Below are positions 1 through 11,893 of a stretch of DNA of 64,000 nt, one piece after another (within the stretch, counting starts at the first letter, position 1; every line of letters begins with the position of its first letter). Origin of the DNA: Caprella mutica (Eukaryota; Arthropoda; Malacostraca; Amphipoda; Caprellidae); the NCBI GenBank assembly GCA_947561585.1, contig CANNZV010002625.1, positions 1 to 64,000 on the forward strand, in the 5' to 3' direction. A program made the translations under genes and the position numbers. A model generated the notes under the pieces. That model searched no databases, was not told the origin of the DNA, and worked only from the letters and a program-made list of their open reading frames with translations.

Positions 1-2010
1 GGACAACATTGGCAATATTGGGACAGCATTGGCAATCTTAATTGGGACAACATTAGCAATATTGAGACAACATTGGCAATATTGGGACAACATTGGCAAT
101 ATTGGGACAGCATTGGCAATCTTGGGACAACATTGGCAATATTGGGACAACATCGGCAATATTGGGACATCATTGGCAATATTGGGACAACATTGGCAAT
201 ATTGGGACAACATTGGCAATATTGTGACAACATTGGCAACATTCGGACATCATTGGCAATATTGGGACAACATTAGCAATATTGGGACAACATCGGCAAT
301 ATTGGGATACCATTGGCAATATTGGGACAACATTAGCAATATTGGGACAACATCGGCAATATTGAGACAACATTAGCAATATTGGGACAACATCGGCAAT
401 ATTGGGATACCATTGGCAATATTGGGACAACATTAGCAATATTGGGACCATATCGTCAATATTGGGATACCATTGACAATATTGGGACAACATTGACAAT
501 ATTGGGACAACCAACATTGGCAATATTGGGACAGCATTGGCAATCTTAATTGGGACAACATTGGCAATATTGGGACAACATTGGCAATATTGGGACAACA
601 TTGGCAATATTGGGGCAGCATTGGCAATCTTGGGACAACATTGGCAATATTGGGACAACATTGGCAATATTGGGACACCATTGGCAATATTGGGACAACA
701 TTGGCAATATTGGGACAGCATTGGCAATATTGTGACAACATTGGCAATATTCGGACATCATTGGCAATATTGGGACAACATTGGCAATATTGTGACAACA
801 TTGGCAATATTGGGACAGCATTGGCAATATTGGGACAACATTGGCAATATTGGGACAACATTGGCAATATTGGGACAACATTAGCAATATTGGGATAACA
901 TCGGCAATATTGAGACAACATTAGCAAAATTGGGACAACATCGGCAATATTAGGATACCATTGGCAATATTGGGACAACATTAGCAATATTGGGACAACA
1001 TTAGCAATATTGGGACAACATCGTCAATATTGGGATTCCATTGACAATATTGGGACAACATTGGCAATATTGGGACAACATTGGCAATATTGGGACAACA
1101 TTGGCAATATTGGGACAGCATTGGCAATCTTAATTGGGACAACATTAGCAATATTGGGACAACATCGGCAATATTGGGATACCATTGGCAATATTGGGAC
1201 AACATTAGCAATATTGGGACAACATCGTCAATATTGGGATACCATTGACAATATTGGGACAACATTGACAATATTGGGGCAACATTGGCAATATTGGGAC
1301 AGCATTGGCAATCTTAATTGGGACAACATTGGCAATATTGGGACAACATTGGCAATATTGGGACAACATTGGCAATATTGGGACAGCATTGGCAATCTTG
1401 GGACAACATTGGCAATATTGGGACAACATTGGCAATATTGGGACACCATTGGCAATATTGGGACAACATTGGCAATATTGGGACAACATTGGCAATATTG
1501 TGACAACATTGGCAATATTCGGACATCATTGGCAATATTGGGATAACATTGGCAATATTGTGACAACATTGGCAATATTGGGACAGCATTGGTAATATTG
1601 GGACAACATTGGCAATATTGGGACAACATTAGCAATATTGGGACAACATCGGCAATATTGAGACAACATTAGCAATATTGGGACAACATCGGCAATATTA
1701 GGATACCATTGGCAATATTGGGACAACATTAGCAATATTGGGACAACATCGTCAATATTGGGATACCATTGACAATATTGGGACAACATTGGCAATATTG
1801 GGACAACATTGGCAATATTGGGACAGCATTGGCAATCTTAATTGGGACAACATTGGGACAACATTGGCAATATTGGGACAACATTGGCAATATTGGGACA
1901 GCATTGGCAATCTTGGGACAACATTGGCAATATTGGGACAACATTGGCAATATTGGGACAACATTGGCAATATTGGGACAACATCGGCAATATTGTGACA
2001 ACATTGGGAA
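1..2010. repeat. 20-bp minisatellite array (block 1)
   Basis: Tandem array with unit attgggacaacattggcaat, about 100 copies, running off the left window edge. Point variants recur (acaac/acagc/acacc, ggcaat/agcaat/gtcaat, attg/cttg), and a recurring longer variant ending in tcttaattggg resets the phase. Because 20 is not a multiple of 3, all frames read a 60-bp (20-residue) protein repeat on both strands; these frames are by-products of the array. The last units decay near 2,010. Confidence 0.97.
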
Positions 2011-2640
2011 TGTAAGGAAATATCCTTCACCTAGAACTGTATATATGTTATTTTGTTTGTATGTTTTTTTTTAATTAAATATGTGTTTAAAAATTATGTG
2101 TTTATCCCAACTCGTTGCCCGTTATGAGTATTATGAATAAAGTCGTTAAAATTAAAATATAATTGAATATTTACCTTTAAAACGGGCAATGAGTTGGTCT
2201 CCAATGTTTTCCCAAGTTTTCCTCAGAGTAGCGAAGCTCGGAAGTAGTCAGTTGTCGTTTGATGCTACTAGGGTAAACACAACCTAGCTAGTATCTCCTT
2301 GTGTTAACGTTCGCCACAGCCAAAACCATGTCTGGCTGAAACTTTAGCTTCTCCCCCCTACCACCTGACGACTGCCGCTTTGTTGTGATGAGCTACAGTG
2401 ATTGAGTGATGTCCAGTGTTGTTTTGTTAACGGACCAACCAACTCTCACTATCATTGGATCCCCCATTCCCTGAGCTCCCAGATGTTTCACCGTGCTGAC
2501 GGAACTAGGAAGCAACTGATTACAGTATAGGTGAGACTGACTCAAAAGCGTGTGCCGTTAGTTTCTGTACTTTCAGTTATTTGTTTCCGACTGTTCATCT
2601 TACTCTGAAAACGGGCAACTGATCATTCATTATTTTCTAT
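2011..2640. other. Unassigned, somewhat GC-richer stretch
   Basis: No convincing open frame or RNA gene. It is less AT-rich than its surroundings from about 2,200 to 2,620. It contains the hairpin listed separately at 2107-2197, and a related aacgggcaactg motif near 2,608. Confidence 0.4.
2107..2197. repeat. Inverted-repeat element with 17-bp arms
   Basis: The left arm ccaactcgttgcccgtt pairs with the right arm aacgggcaatgagttgg (16 of 17 positions), separated by about 57 bp of AT-rich loop. This could be a miniature MITE or a regulatory hairpin. No target-site duplication was recognised. Confidence 0.5.
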
Positions 2641-2671
2641 TTTACGAACTATATATATGCTGACTTTTAAT

Positions 2672-2815
2672 TATTCTCCAATTAAATTTCTATATAACTA
2701 AATTTCAATATAACTAAATTTCAATATAACTAAATTTCAATATAACTAAATTTCAATATAACTAAATTTCAATATAACTAAATTTCTATATAACTAAATT
2801 TCTATATAACTAAAT
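2672..2815. repeat. 16-bp tandem repeat
   Basis: About nine copies of ctaaatttcaatataa (variant with tctata). The array passes directly into the 18-bp array that follows. Confidence 0.85.
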
Positions 2816-3800
2816 TGCTTAAAATTATTAAATTGCTTAAAATTATTAAATTGCTTAAAATTATTAAATTGCTTACAATTATTAAATTGCTTACAATTAT
2901 TAAATTGCTTACAATTATTAAATTGCTTACAATTATTAAATTGCTTACAATTATTAAATTGCTTAAAATTATTAAATTGCTTACAATTATTAAATTGCTT
3001 ACAATTATTAAATTGCTTACAATTATTAAATTGCTTAAAATTATTAAATTGCTTAAAATTATTAAATTGCTTACAATTATTAAATTGCTTACAATTATTA
3101 AATTGCTTACAATTATTAAATTGCTTACAATTATTAAATTGCTTAAAATTATTAAATTGCTTACAATTATTAAATTGCTTACAATTATTAAATTGCTTAC
3201 AATTATTAAATTGCTTACAATTATTAAATTGCTTACAATTATTAAATTGCTTACAATTATTAAATTGCTTAAAATTATTAAATTGCTTACAATTATTAAA
3301 TTGCTTACAATTATTAAATTGCTTACAATTATTAAATTGCTTAAAATTATTAAATTGCTTAAAATTATTAAATTGCTTACAATTATTAAATTGCTTACAA
3401 TTATTAAATTGCTTACAATTATTAAATTGCTTAAAATTATTAAATTGCTTAAAATTATTAAATTGCTTACAATTATTAAATTGCTTACAATTATTAAATT
3501 GCTTAAAATTATTAAATTGCTTACAATTATTAAATTGCTTACAATTATTAAATTGCTTAAAATTATTAAATTGCTTACAATTATTAAATTGCTTAAAATT
3601 ATTAAATTGCTTACAATTATTAAATTGCTTACAATTATTAAATTGCTTACAATTATTAAATTGCTTACAATTATTAAATTGCTTAAAATTATTAAATTGC
3701 TTAAAATGATTAAATTGCTTACAATTATTAAATTGCTTAAAATTATTATATTGCTTAAAATTATTATATTGCTTAAAATGATTAAATTGCTTAAATTTCT
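2816..3800. repeat. 18-bp tandem repeat
   Basis: About 54 copies of ttgcttacaattattaaa, with a second type reading ttgcttaaaattattaaa. The two types are interspersed in short runs. A 330-residue open frame (six-residue repeat of the LLKIIK/LLTIIK kind) is only the array translated, because 18 is a multiple of 3. Confidence 0.97.
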
Positions 3801-4341
3801 ATATTGATAACTATACAGCTATTAAATCTATACTATTTCAATTTCTAAATAATTAAGTATACCTTCAGTAATCCAAAACATATTCTTTGAATTCTTTTTG
3901 ACCGAGATATACTATTCTAGGAACTAAATAGGGGTTTCTGCTGCGTTATCGTTGCTGCCTCTTGCCGATCAGTCTACTTAACTTGTACTTCGGTCGAACC
4001 AAAATCGGTAATAATTTAATCCAGCATTGATAATAAATATTCATGATCATATTTCACTTTATTCCCATCTTTATTTATTATAATATATTTTCCATTTTTT
4101 CATATTTACAGTTTTCAAGATTTCCAGTTGCCCCTGCATTGAAGTTACGTGGATCACACGCACCGTCCACGGAACATTATATAGGAACTATTTTTTTAAA
4201 ACTCTAAATATTTCATTATTACTACTGTCATTAAAATCCAAATTGAACAGTACAAATATATAAATTAATTTCTTTTGTTCTAACTTTCATATTAAATAAA
4301 CTATTAAAATTTATACAAATTCCACCTTCCTTCCTTTTTCG
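3801..4341. other. No gene seen
   Basis: AT-rich single-copy-looking DNA between two arrays. No supported coding region, RNA gene or repeat. Confidence 0.5.
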
Positions 4342-4345
4342 ATGC

Positions 4346-4582
4346 AGGCAATATTGGGACATCATTGGCAATATTGGGACATCATTGGCAATATTGGGAC
4401 ATCATTGGCAATATTTGGACAACATTGGCATTATTGTAACAACATTGGCAATATTGGGACAGCATTGGCAATACTGGGAAAACATTGGCAATATTGGGAC
4501 AACATTGGCAATATTGTGACAACATTGGCAATATTGGGACAACATTGGCAATATTGGGACAGCATTGGCAATATTGGGACAA
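4346..4582. repeat. 20-bp minisatellite array (block 2)
   Basis: About 12 copies of the same unit as block 1 (attgggacaacattggcaat, with acatc/acagc variants), in the same orientation, 2.3 kb downstream of block 1. Confidence 0.93.
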
Positions 4583-5029
4583 CAACACTAATTGTCAGGA
4601 GCAAGAGATGAGAAGGCTGTACTATGATATATCAATTCATAATATATTGTATCTGACATATATTGTCATACTACCGTAACCTCTAAATGTAGTCATCTGC
4701 AATTTTGATGATTTCGAGTCCTGAGTAATTAATTCCTATCAGATAATTAGGTATGCACGAGTGAAACTGTGGATGTACCAATAATTTGTAATGAGGACTG
4801 TCATAGACAGCGTTCGATTAATTATATTTGGTGTTGTTGCATAAATAATAAATATAAACACTGTGGTAATAAATTAATATTGACATTACAGCAGAAACCA
4901 AAAGTTAGTAATAATATATAGAGTTAAATTATTATTCGAGTTTGGAGAGTGTTGTTTGTATTAATGAATAATTTATATTATTTTAGCATAGGGTTGCTAG
5001 GCAGTTTCTTGATAATGGGATGTTATTTA
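4583..5029. other. No gene seen
   Basis: AT-rich DNA without a supported feature, ending at the left edge of the Helitron-like element. Confidence 0.45.
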
Positions 5030-5314
5030 TATCTATACTAATAATTTCCTTAGTGTGTTTATTTATTTATTTATTTGGTGTCCGCTTTTACACGACGGGT
5101 ATTAAACATGAAGAATGTAACTATGATACGCACGGGATTATATTGACTTGCTATTTAAATTACCTTGTTTTTATTCAATTTTAAATGTATTTTATCTATA
5201 AAATAAATTAGACTATGCAGAAAATTAAATTTTAATTGAATTCATAGAAAGTAACGTAATAACGGGTGATACATTGGTATTGATAATTACACACTATTTT
5301 TAACGGGCAAGTAC
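5030..5314 (+). mobile_element. Helitron-like non-autonomous element, copy 1
   Basis: Starts A|TCTATACTAATAATTTCC and ends ..AAGTACATTAG|T, as expected for Helitron-type insertion between A and T with a 5' TC and 3' CTRR end. It is about 285 bp and closely matches the element at 61811-62098 along its length. Internal acgggta motifs recur. No Rep/helicase is encoded. The class assignment rests on the termini; a strong 3' hairpin is not obvious. Confidence 0.55.
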
Positions 5315-5317
5315 ATT

Positions 5318-5607
5318 AGTTACTTATAATTTCCGTCGTGTGTTCATTTATTTATTTATTTATTATTTGGTGGCTGTTTTTACTTGACGGGTATTAACTA
5401 TTAAACATGAAGAAGAATGTTACCATGATACAGACGGAAATATATTGATATTAAATTTAAATTCTTGTTTTTTTTTTCATTTTTATGTGTTTAATTATCA
5501 ACGTAAACAGAAATAAATTTTTATTTAATTCACTAAAAATAACCTCTTCAACGGGTAATATTTTAATATTGAAAACCCTTTATTAACAGGGAAGTACAGC
5601 AGTATCA
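5318..5607 (+). mobile_element. Diverged Helitron-like element, tandem to copy 1
   Basis: Directly follows copy 1 and shares its order of motifs: ataatttccgtcgtgtgt, the tttatttattta run, ttgacgggtatta, aaacatgaag, then aacgggtaat and gggaagtac near the end (..acagcagt). It is clearly older than copy 1. Confidence 0.5.
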
Positions 5608-5727
5608 CAATAATAACATATTGATATCAATTATTTTTAATTGATCAATGAAGCTAAGTAATTAAAAATTGAATTGATATACTCGTATCCCTTCGTGTTA
5701 CGGGGTCTATGTCATTTGGTTCTGTGT

Positions 5728-5806
5728 TTATAAAAAGTATAATACACATGCATAGTTAATTTAGCTTATGTATAATTGAATGCTTTCTCAGTTTTAAGGT
5801 TGAATA
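5728..5806 (+). repeat. Left terminal inverted repeat of the MULE-like element
   Basis: About 77 bp pair with the complement of 10725-10800 with roughly three mismatches, through the motif gaatgctttctcagttttaa. Weaker pairing continues inward into the start of the 18-bp array. Confidence 0.85.
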
Positions 5807-5815
5807 ATGAAATAT

Positions 5816-6425
5816 TTTAATATATAATGAAATTTTAACATTTAATGAAATTTTAATATTTAATGAAATTTTAATATTTAATGAAATTTTAATATTTAAT
5901 GAAATTTTAATAATTAATGAAATTTTAATATTTAATGAAATTTTAATACTTAATGAAATTTTAATATTTAATGAAATTTTAATATTTAATGAAATTTTAA
6001 TATTTAATGAAATTTTAATATTTAATGAAATTTTAATATTTAATGAAATTTTAATATTTAATGAAATTTTAATATTTAATGAAATTTTAATATTTAATGA
6101 AATTTTAATATTTGATGAAATTTTAATATTTAATGAAATTTTAATATCTATTGAAATTTTAATATTTAATGAAATTTTAATATTTAATGAAATTTTAATA
6201 TTTAATGAAATTTTAATATTTAATGAAATTTTAATATTTAATGAAATTTTAATATATAATGAAATTTTAATATTTAATGAAATTTTAATATTTATTGAAA
6301 TTTTAATATTTAATGAAATTTTAATGAAATTTTAATGAAATTTTAATATTTAATGAAATTTTAATATTTAATGAAATTTTAATATTTACTGAAATTTTAA
6401 TTTTTAATGAAATTTTAATACATAA
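5816..6425. repeat. 18-bp tandem repeat inside the MULE-like element
   Basis: About 33 copies of aatgaaattttaatattt with a few variants and one short local triplication near 6,320. The unit matches the inner edge of the left TIR; the right TIR has a single comparable stretch, so the array probably expanded from TIR sequence. Confidence 0.95.
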
Positions 6426-6548
6426 GAAAACACTTTATGCCATTGTTTCCTGCTCAAATTTAGAATGTCCATGGATTATTGTTGAATAATTTAATTAATA
6501 CCAACAATAACATCGAAGCTTATCATAACGCAACGTAACGCCTCTTGC

Positions 6549-6788
6549 TTGCATCCAAACATATGGAAATTCATAGATACATTGAAAAAAAAGGAAAGTG
6601 TAGCTGCAACAAAGAAAATGCAGATCGAATGCAGTGAGCCATTTCATGGGGAAAAGAAGTACAGACACGCTACGGTAAAGCTTCAAAATATTGTTAAACG
6701 ATACAACTCAGACGATGAATTATTGCTTTTTAAAACCATTGCCCACAATATACGGTATTACTTTTTTCTATACTATGAACTAATTTAA
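6549..6788 (+). pseudogene. C-terminal fragment of a Mutator-like transposase
   Basis: The frame reads HPNIWKFIDTLKKKES, later KKYRHATVKLQNIV, and ends after KTIAHNIRYYF. This order (HPNIW-FID-LKKE, then a K-KYRD..-RI-NIV block, then a short hydrophobic tail) is what I recall from the C-terminal end of insect MULE transposases that often carry a FLYWCH zinc finger upstream. Only about 75 residues remain. There is no in-frame ATG at the left edge, and the frame is interrupted upstream, so this is a remnant. The position just inside the long TIR pair supports the assignment. Confidence 0.6.
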
Positions 6789-7219
6789 ACCTTCGTGTTT
6801 AAAGCTTATTATACCATGTTAGACGTAAGCAAACCTTTGTTGTAAAAAATCTATATTTTTAGAGTATGCTAAATTTTAGAGCCAGTGGTTGGGGCCCTAC
6901 TTTAGAATACCTCCACCGTATTTCCTGCGTGTCGTAAGAGGCGACTAAAAGGGAGCGGAGGGGGATGATGGAGTTTCAGAAATAGTCTCGCACCAGATCT
7001 TCCTGGCTCTTTCTTCCTTTGCCCTCAGCCCATTTGGTGTGGCATGGGTCCCTTTCCTCTAGTCTTCTCTTTTCTCTTCCGTTAATCCTACCTGTGTAGG
7101 CAGGGCAAGGGGATGAATAATGGAACGTAAACCATTGTTACTGTCAGGTCCCTCTTGAACTTGGCGACTTGGGGGTTCACCATAATAATTGCCTTATCTG
7201 AGAGAGCGGCTACTCTCAG

Positions 7220-10200
7220 ATGGACCGTTTATTCCGCAATCTCATTTTCTCATTTATGGGTGATTTTTCTCTTATTTTTATTCCTAACTCTAGTCATTAT
7301 TGTGCCTACAAACAGCAGTTACACGATTTATTGGAACAGCTGTGTAGAGCATTAGCTACTAATTCTAGTCATTTCAGTGCTCTCCATCTATGGTATCTTG
7401 AGCTAGACAATTTGTGGGAAGCATCTAGTCAATCTTCGTTTTTAATTTTCTTAATGCTTTCATTTTTTAAATTTGCAACTGTTCAATTCATTTTTATACT
7501 AATTAAACTTTGTGGGGATGTTGAATCCAATCCTGGCCCTAGAAATAATGCTAATAAATGTCGCCTACTATACTTTAATGTACGTGGAATGAGTTACATG
7601 CCTGTTCAGCTCACTACGATGTTATATTGTGTTCCGAAACTTTAGTGTCAAAACGTAGAAATATTTCTGAACTACTTTTGCCCAATTTTAATCGACCTGC
7701 CTTGCTTCTACGTGACTCCAGGCCTAGAGCGATAGGCTTTGCTGTGTACATTAGAACTGAATTTTGTGCTTCTATCAAAAATGATCATATTTGCCAGTGC
7801 CACGAGATTCAACTTGTTAAAATTACAAGCAGGACCAATAATTTTTACATTTTTAGTTTGTATAGGAACCCAGACTTAGATAATAGCATATTTGATTGCC
7901 TTCTGAACTCTATGTTCGAGATTCAGGGTGCTGACCGTAAAGCCTCTTTCCTTTTTTGTTGGTGATTTGAATGTTCATCACCAGGAATGGCTTGTTTCGG
8001 TTAGTAATACTGATTCGGCAGGTATAGCTGCTCTTGACTTTTCCAATCTTTCTGGATGTGACCATGCAGCTCGTTCAGGAGGGTACACACAGAAGTGGCA
8101 ATTGTTTGGATTTACTCCTTACTGATGTCCCTGATGTGGTGGATGTTAGAGTTAAACCCCCGTTAGGTTCGTCAAATCATTGTGTTGTTTCCTTTAATGT
8201 GAGGCTTACTTTCCAAATACCTGATATAAGATTTGAACGAAGAGTGTATTTAAAGGAAAGAACTGATTGGAGAGCTGTTTTGCGTGACGTTGAATCAATT
8301 CACTGGGGTAATATATTCAGATCTTCACACCCTGCTGGCCTCTTAAATGATGAGTTGTTGAATATTATCAATAGGAGAGTCCCTCAAAAAATCATACGGA
8401 CTCGCTGCAAAGATAAGTGCTGGTTTAATGAGGACTGCAGGCGAGCTTTTAATGATAAGCAGAGAGCTTACCATCGCTGGACACGTAATAGAACTGACAA
8501 TTTATGGAGGGAGTACACGCGTCTCCGTTCTGTAGCTGCCAGAGCTTATACTACTGCACAAATTGAGTTCAATAGCATTCTGCAGGATTCTCTTGCTAAT
8601 GAAACTCAGTCCCATAAGTGGTGGTCTACCTTAAAAACTGCTCTTTTTGGTGTAGATTCCTCATTGCCACCTTTACGTGGTAACCACGGTAAACTCATCT
8701 TTGAACCTAAGGCTAAGGCGGAATTGTTGTCGGAATCTTTCCTTAGTAAGCAAAGTGGTTGAAGTCAAAATTTACCTGACACTTGCCATCCTGAGCCAAA
8801 AATAACTAATATAATTTTAAGATCTTCAATACTGAGAAAGTATTTGAATGATTTGGATTCACATGGGGGTGTTGATCCTAACGGGATTTTCCCACTTTTA
8901 TTAAAGAAAATATCAGATCTCTTGGCCCCTAAAATAGCCAGAATTTTCTGAATTTTAATCTGCTCAGGTTCTTTCCCTAGAGTTTGGCGTACTGCTAACA
9001 TAACTCCAATTCCTAAAGGAACTTCGCCGAGTCCATTCCCTACAGAATATAGGCCTATATCCCTGACCCCGACCTTGTCTAAGATATATGAAAGACTGAT
9101 ATTTGAGAAATTCCATAAATTTGTTGAATCCTCTAACCTTCTGCCTAATACTCAATTCGGCTTTCGAAAGGGCTTGGGAACTACGGATCCACTGCTTACT
9201 TTTGTGCATGAAGTTCAAAGTGGCCTTGTCTCGCGTTCAGAAACTAGGGCAATCTCTCTTGACTTTAGTTTTGCCTTTGATTTGGTGAATCATAAGGGTC
9301 TTTTGTTTAAATTGGAATCTATGGGCGTTGGAGGTAAGATACTGAGAGTCTTGAATGAGTTTATTATGTAATGAACATCAGTGTGTCAGCGTTGATGGGA
9401 AATTTAGTGAATTTAAAACTATGTTGTCTGGTGTGCCTTGGATCCACTTCTTTTCATCCTCTTCTCGTCGGATATGTGGGTTGGACTTGAGAATAGGATG
9501 ATTGCATATGCAGACGATACTACGCTGTATTCAACTATTGATAGACCTGCCAATAGAATTGAAGTAGGAAATTCATTGAACATAGATCTTGAAAGAATCC
9601 ATGAGTGGTGCACTGTTTGGGGAATGAGGTTAAATCCTCATAAGACACAGTCTATAATTTTTTCTCAATCAAGGACTCTGCAACCAATTCAACCACCTCT
9701 GAGCTTATGTGGGTCATCAATTCCTTTGTCAGAATCGATAAAACTTTTTGGTGTCACTTTTGATGACAAACTTACTTTTGAAAAGCATATTCGAAATTTA
9801 TCATCATCAATTGCTCAGAAGACAGGACTTCTGCGCAAATGTCTTAAGACTTTTGGGAATCACGAGACAGTAACTAGGTCTTTCTTCGCATTTATTCTCT
9901 CTTGTTTTGAATATTGCTCTCCAGTCTAGTTATCTGCTACTCTCTCCTATTTGAGGCTACTTGATCGAGCGTTCAGTGGAATTCGTTTTATTATACCTGA
10001 TCTTTCGATCGATTTTCATGAACGCTGTAAAGTTGCCAGTTTAGTTTTGTTTTTTAAAATATTTAATAATGATAATCACCCTATGCATTGTCATTTGCTA
10101 CCTCCTTACATTCCTGTAAGAGTGACAAGATTTGTAGGTAGCGTCAATGATTCAGCTTTACAGAGTATGCGGTATAATACTACACAATATTCTCGCAATT

Positions 10201-10319
10201 TCTTGCCGTTTATTTGTAAGATATGGAATGAACTCCCTAATGATGCTGTCGATGTTGTGGATTCAGCCAAGTTCAAGTCAGCAGTGAAGCAACACTACTC
10301 ATCCGCTAGGGTACCTTGA
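7220..10319 (+). pseudogene. Broken ORF2: endonuclease-reverse transcriptase polyprotein
   Basis: The reading frame shifts at least four times and is stopped several times. Pieces in order: 7220-7645 (hydrophobic N-terminal part, 2A-like motif, then the endonuclease start LLYFNVRGM); 7627-7965 (SETLVS, AVYIRTEF, YRNPDLD); 7928-8125 (GDLNVHHQEWL, the endonuclease GDxN-H block); 8034-8762 (LDLLLTD..SSNHCVV, the SDH-type end of the endonuclease, then the linker); about 8763-9371 (RT fingers: TPIPKG, YRPISLTPTLSKIYE, FGFRKG, SLDFSFAFDLVNH; stop at about 8949); 9438-9929 (AYADDTTLY catalytic box); and 9951-10319 (tail with FICKIWNELPND). Stops near 8,763, 8,949, 9,369 and 9,927 plus the frameshifts make it non-functional. 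A functional copy would copy its own RNA by target-primed reverse transcription. Confidence 0.9.
7511..7540 (+). other. 2A-like ribosome-skipping motif in ORF2 leader
   Basis: Codons 98-107 of the 7220 frame read CGDVESNPGP, preceded by a hydrophobic and leucine-rich segment. This fits the canonical 2A consensus D-V/I-E-x-N-P-G-P, known from some CR1-group non-LTR elements as well as from other genomes. It sits just before the endonuclease start, so skipping would have separated an N-terminal leader of about 106 residues from the enzyme. Confidence 0.85.
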
Positions 10320-10724
10320 GTTTACCTATTACTGTGGAATGGAATCACAGTTCAATAGAGTGGAACTTCATCATTGTTTTTTTTATGCTGAAGAGTACCA
10401 TAGCTTTGTAGATACAAAGTCAATTTGTGTGACTCTTTCGGCAATCTCTCTTCTCCTGGGTATTTGAGTACTGCTGGGTCTTTCAGATTTGTAGTCCACG
10501 GATTTTCCAGTTGTCCTCTCTTACTCATGTCATGGAAGGAGGGGTTTTAGTGGGATAGAGTCCCAAACTACCAGGGCTGAGCATGTCTGCTCTCCCAGGT
10601 GTGCATGATGCATTTCCCCTTCTTTGCCTTTGGCTTAAATTTTTTTTTTTTAAAACACGTTGTGGAAGCGCATCAAGTGTTTTTATATATTATAATTTCA
10701 TTAAATTTTAAAATATTCTATTAA

Positions 10725-10800
10725 TTAACCTTAAAACTGAGAAAGCATTCAATTATACATAAGCTATATTAACTATGCATGTTTATTATACTTTTTATAA
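10725..10800 (-). repeat. Right terminal inverted repeat of the MULE-like element
   Basis: The complement matches 5728-5806 with about three mismatches. The arm may extend inward to about 10690, where taatttcattaaa is the single-copy counterpart of the 18-bp array unit. Confidence 0.85.
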
Positions 10801-11204
10801 GGCGGTGGAGACAGTAACTCAAAAAACATATACGCTGTGTACGTATTCTTAGAAACAATATCTTTATTCACTATAACTTCAAAAACTTGTGAATTAGAAA
10901 TGCTATTTTAATAACCTATATCCAAAAAATACTATATTCTAAAAATAATATACATCAAAAACTGTATTTAAAAAAAATTAGGTATAAATGCCTTAACCTT
11001 ATAACACGATATTCTTAAAAAATATATCGTTAAAATTACTATCGTTAATTGTAACTATTTTTATAACCATATTCATTAATACCAGTATTTAAAAAAAAAT
11101 TTATTCAAACGATAACCTAAAAATTCTAAGGCGTTTTAATCTATATTTTTAAAATCTTAGACGGAAGAATCATAACCTTCTTGGGCACACCTTTTATAAA
11201 CACG
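10801..11204. other. No gene seen
   Basis: Very AT-rich sequence with short oligo-A/T runs. Nothing supportable. Confidence 0.5.
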
Positions 11205-11311
11205 AACCCAAATGGTCCACGACCCAAATGGTCCGCGACCCAATTGACCACGACCCAAATGACCACGACCCAAATGACCGCGACCCAAATGACCACGACC
11301 CAATTGACCGG
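11205..11311. repeat. 15/16-bp tandem repeat
   Basis: About seven copies of acccaaatgaccacg and variants (aattgacc, ggtccg). It is GC-richer than its surroundings. Confidence 0.85.
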
Positions 11312-11400
11312 ACACCCGTCTTACGGCACTTAATAACAGCCTAACGTGAGAAAGTTAGGTTGGAGTCACCACATTTAAAATTTGAAGCCCAATTATAATA

Positions 11401-11650
11401 TCGTTCATTTGCAAAAACAACGTCATAAACGCGAAAATATATTGTACTTTTGAGTTATTATAGACAGATAAATCTTAAAATGTTGATTACTTCAGTATAA
11501 GTTTCAACTTTGTAGCTCAAAAATTGACCGTTAGATAGGCTAAATATCCTAACGATATACCATTAAGTATACGTACATTACATGTTCTAAAATGACTCTA
11601 CTGAAAAAAAACTTTTTCGGAATTATTACAATGTTATCGCAAATGAGCGA
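11401..11650. mobile_element. 250-bp MITE, copy 1 (TCGYTCATTTGC family)
   Basis: Starts tcgttcatttgcaaaaacaa and ends with the rough complement (..gcaaatgagcga). The interior shares cctaacgatataccattaa and acgtacattaca with the element of equal length at 53856-54105. Class unknown. Confidence 0.6.
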
Positions 11651-11802
11651 AATTCAACGATACCCTCCATAATCACTGAACGGTTACAAATATTCGATAA
11701 ATAGGGAATAGCTACATAGAGTTATGATGAACTACTCTAGAGAGAGGAAGTGTTGCAGCAATTGCAGGACGCTAAGGTAGACGGTGTAAAACCTTATTTT
11801 CT

Positions 11803-11893
11803 TTCAGTTATATCATTTCTCCATTAAATTTTGTTTCAGTTATATCATTTCTCCATTAAATTTTGATTCAGTTATATCATTTCTCCATTAAAC
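11803..11893. repeat. 32-bp tandem repeat, three copies
   Basis: Each copy begins ttcagttatatcatttctcc, at 11803, 11835 and 11867. Confidence 0.9.

Larger units (their letters stand above)
6880..10650 (+). mobile_element. CR1/L2-like non-LTR retrotransposon, decayed, inserted in the MULE
   Basis: A 3.8-kb element with a GC-richer leader (containing gtcgtaagaggcgactaaaa near 6,930), then a broken ORF2 with an apurinic-type endonuclease, reverse transcriptase and C-terminal tail, then about 330 bp of 3' untranslated sequence ending near a T-run at 10,640. The boundaries are estimates because no target duplication was found. No separate ORF1 with zinc knuckles was seen. Clade placement (CR1/L2/Daphne group) is inference from the 2A motif and the style of the EN and RT motifs. 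Confidence 0.75.
5728..10800. mobile_element. Mutator-like (MULE) element with long TIRs, nested insertion inside
   Basis: Long terminal inverted repeats begin ttataaaaagtataat at 5728 and end as its complement at 10800. Inside lie an 18-bp array, a MULE-type transposase C-terminal fragment (6549-6788) and a non-LTR retrotransposon. Without the non-LTR insertion the right TIR would lie a few hundred bp after the transposase stop, as in a normal MULE 3' end. The N-terminal part of the transposase, including the DDE catalytic region, is not seen. No 9-bp target duplication is recognisable, so the element is old or rearranged at its ends. Confidence 0.6.

Noticed and set aside
29..2074. Many overlapping frames with GQHWQYWDNIGNIG-type repeats
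   Set aside because: Translation of the 20-bp array; the same 20-residue pattern occurs in every frame because the period is not a multiple of 3.
2815..3807. 330-residue plus-strand open frame of LLKIIK/LLTIIK repeats
   Set aside because: It is an 18-bp tandem array read in frame; no sequence outside the array is coding-like.
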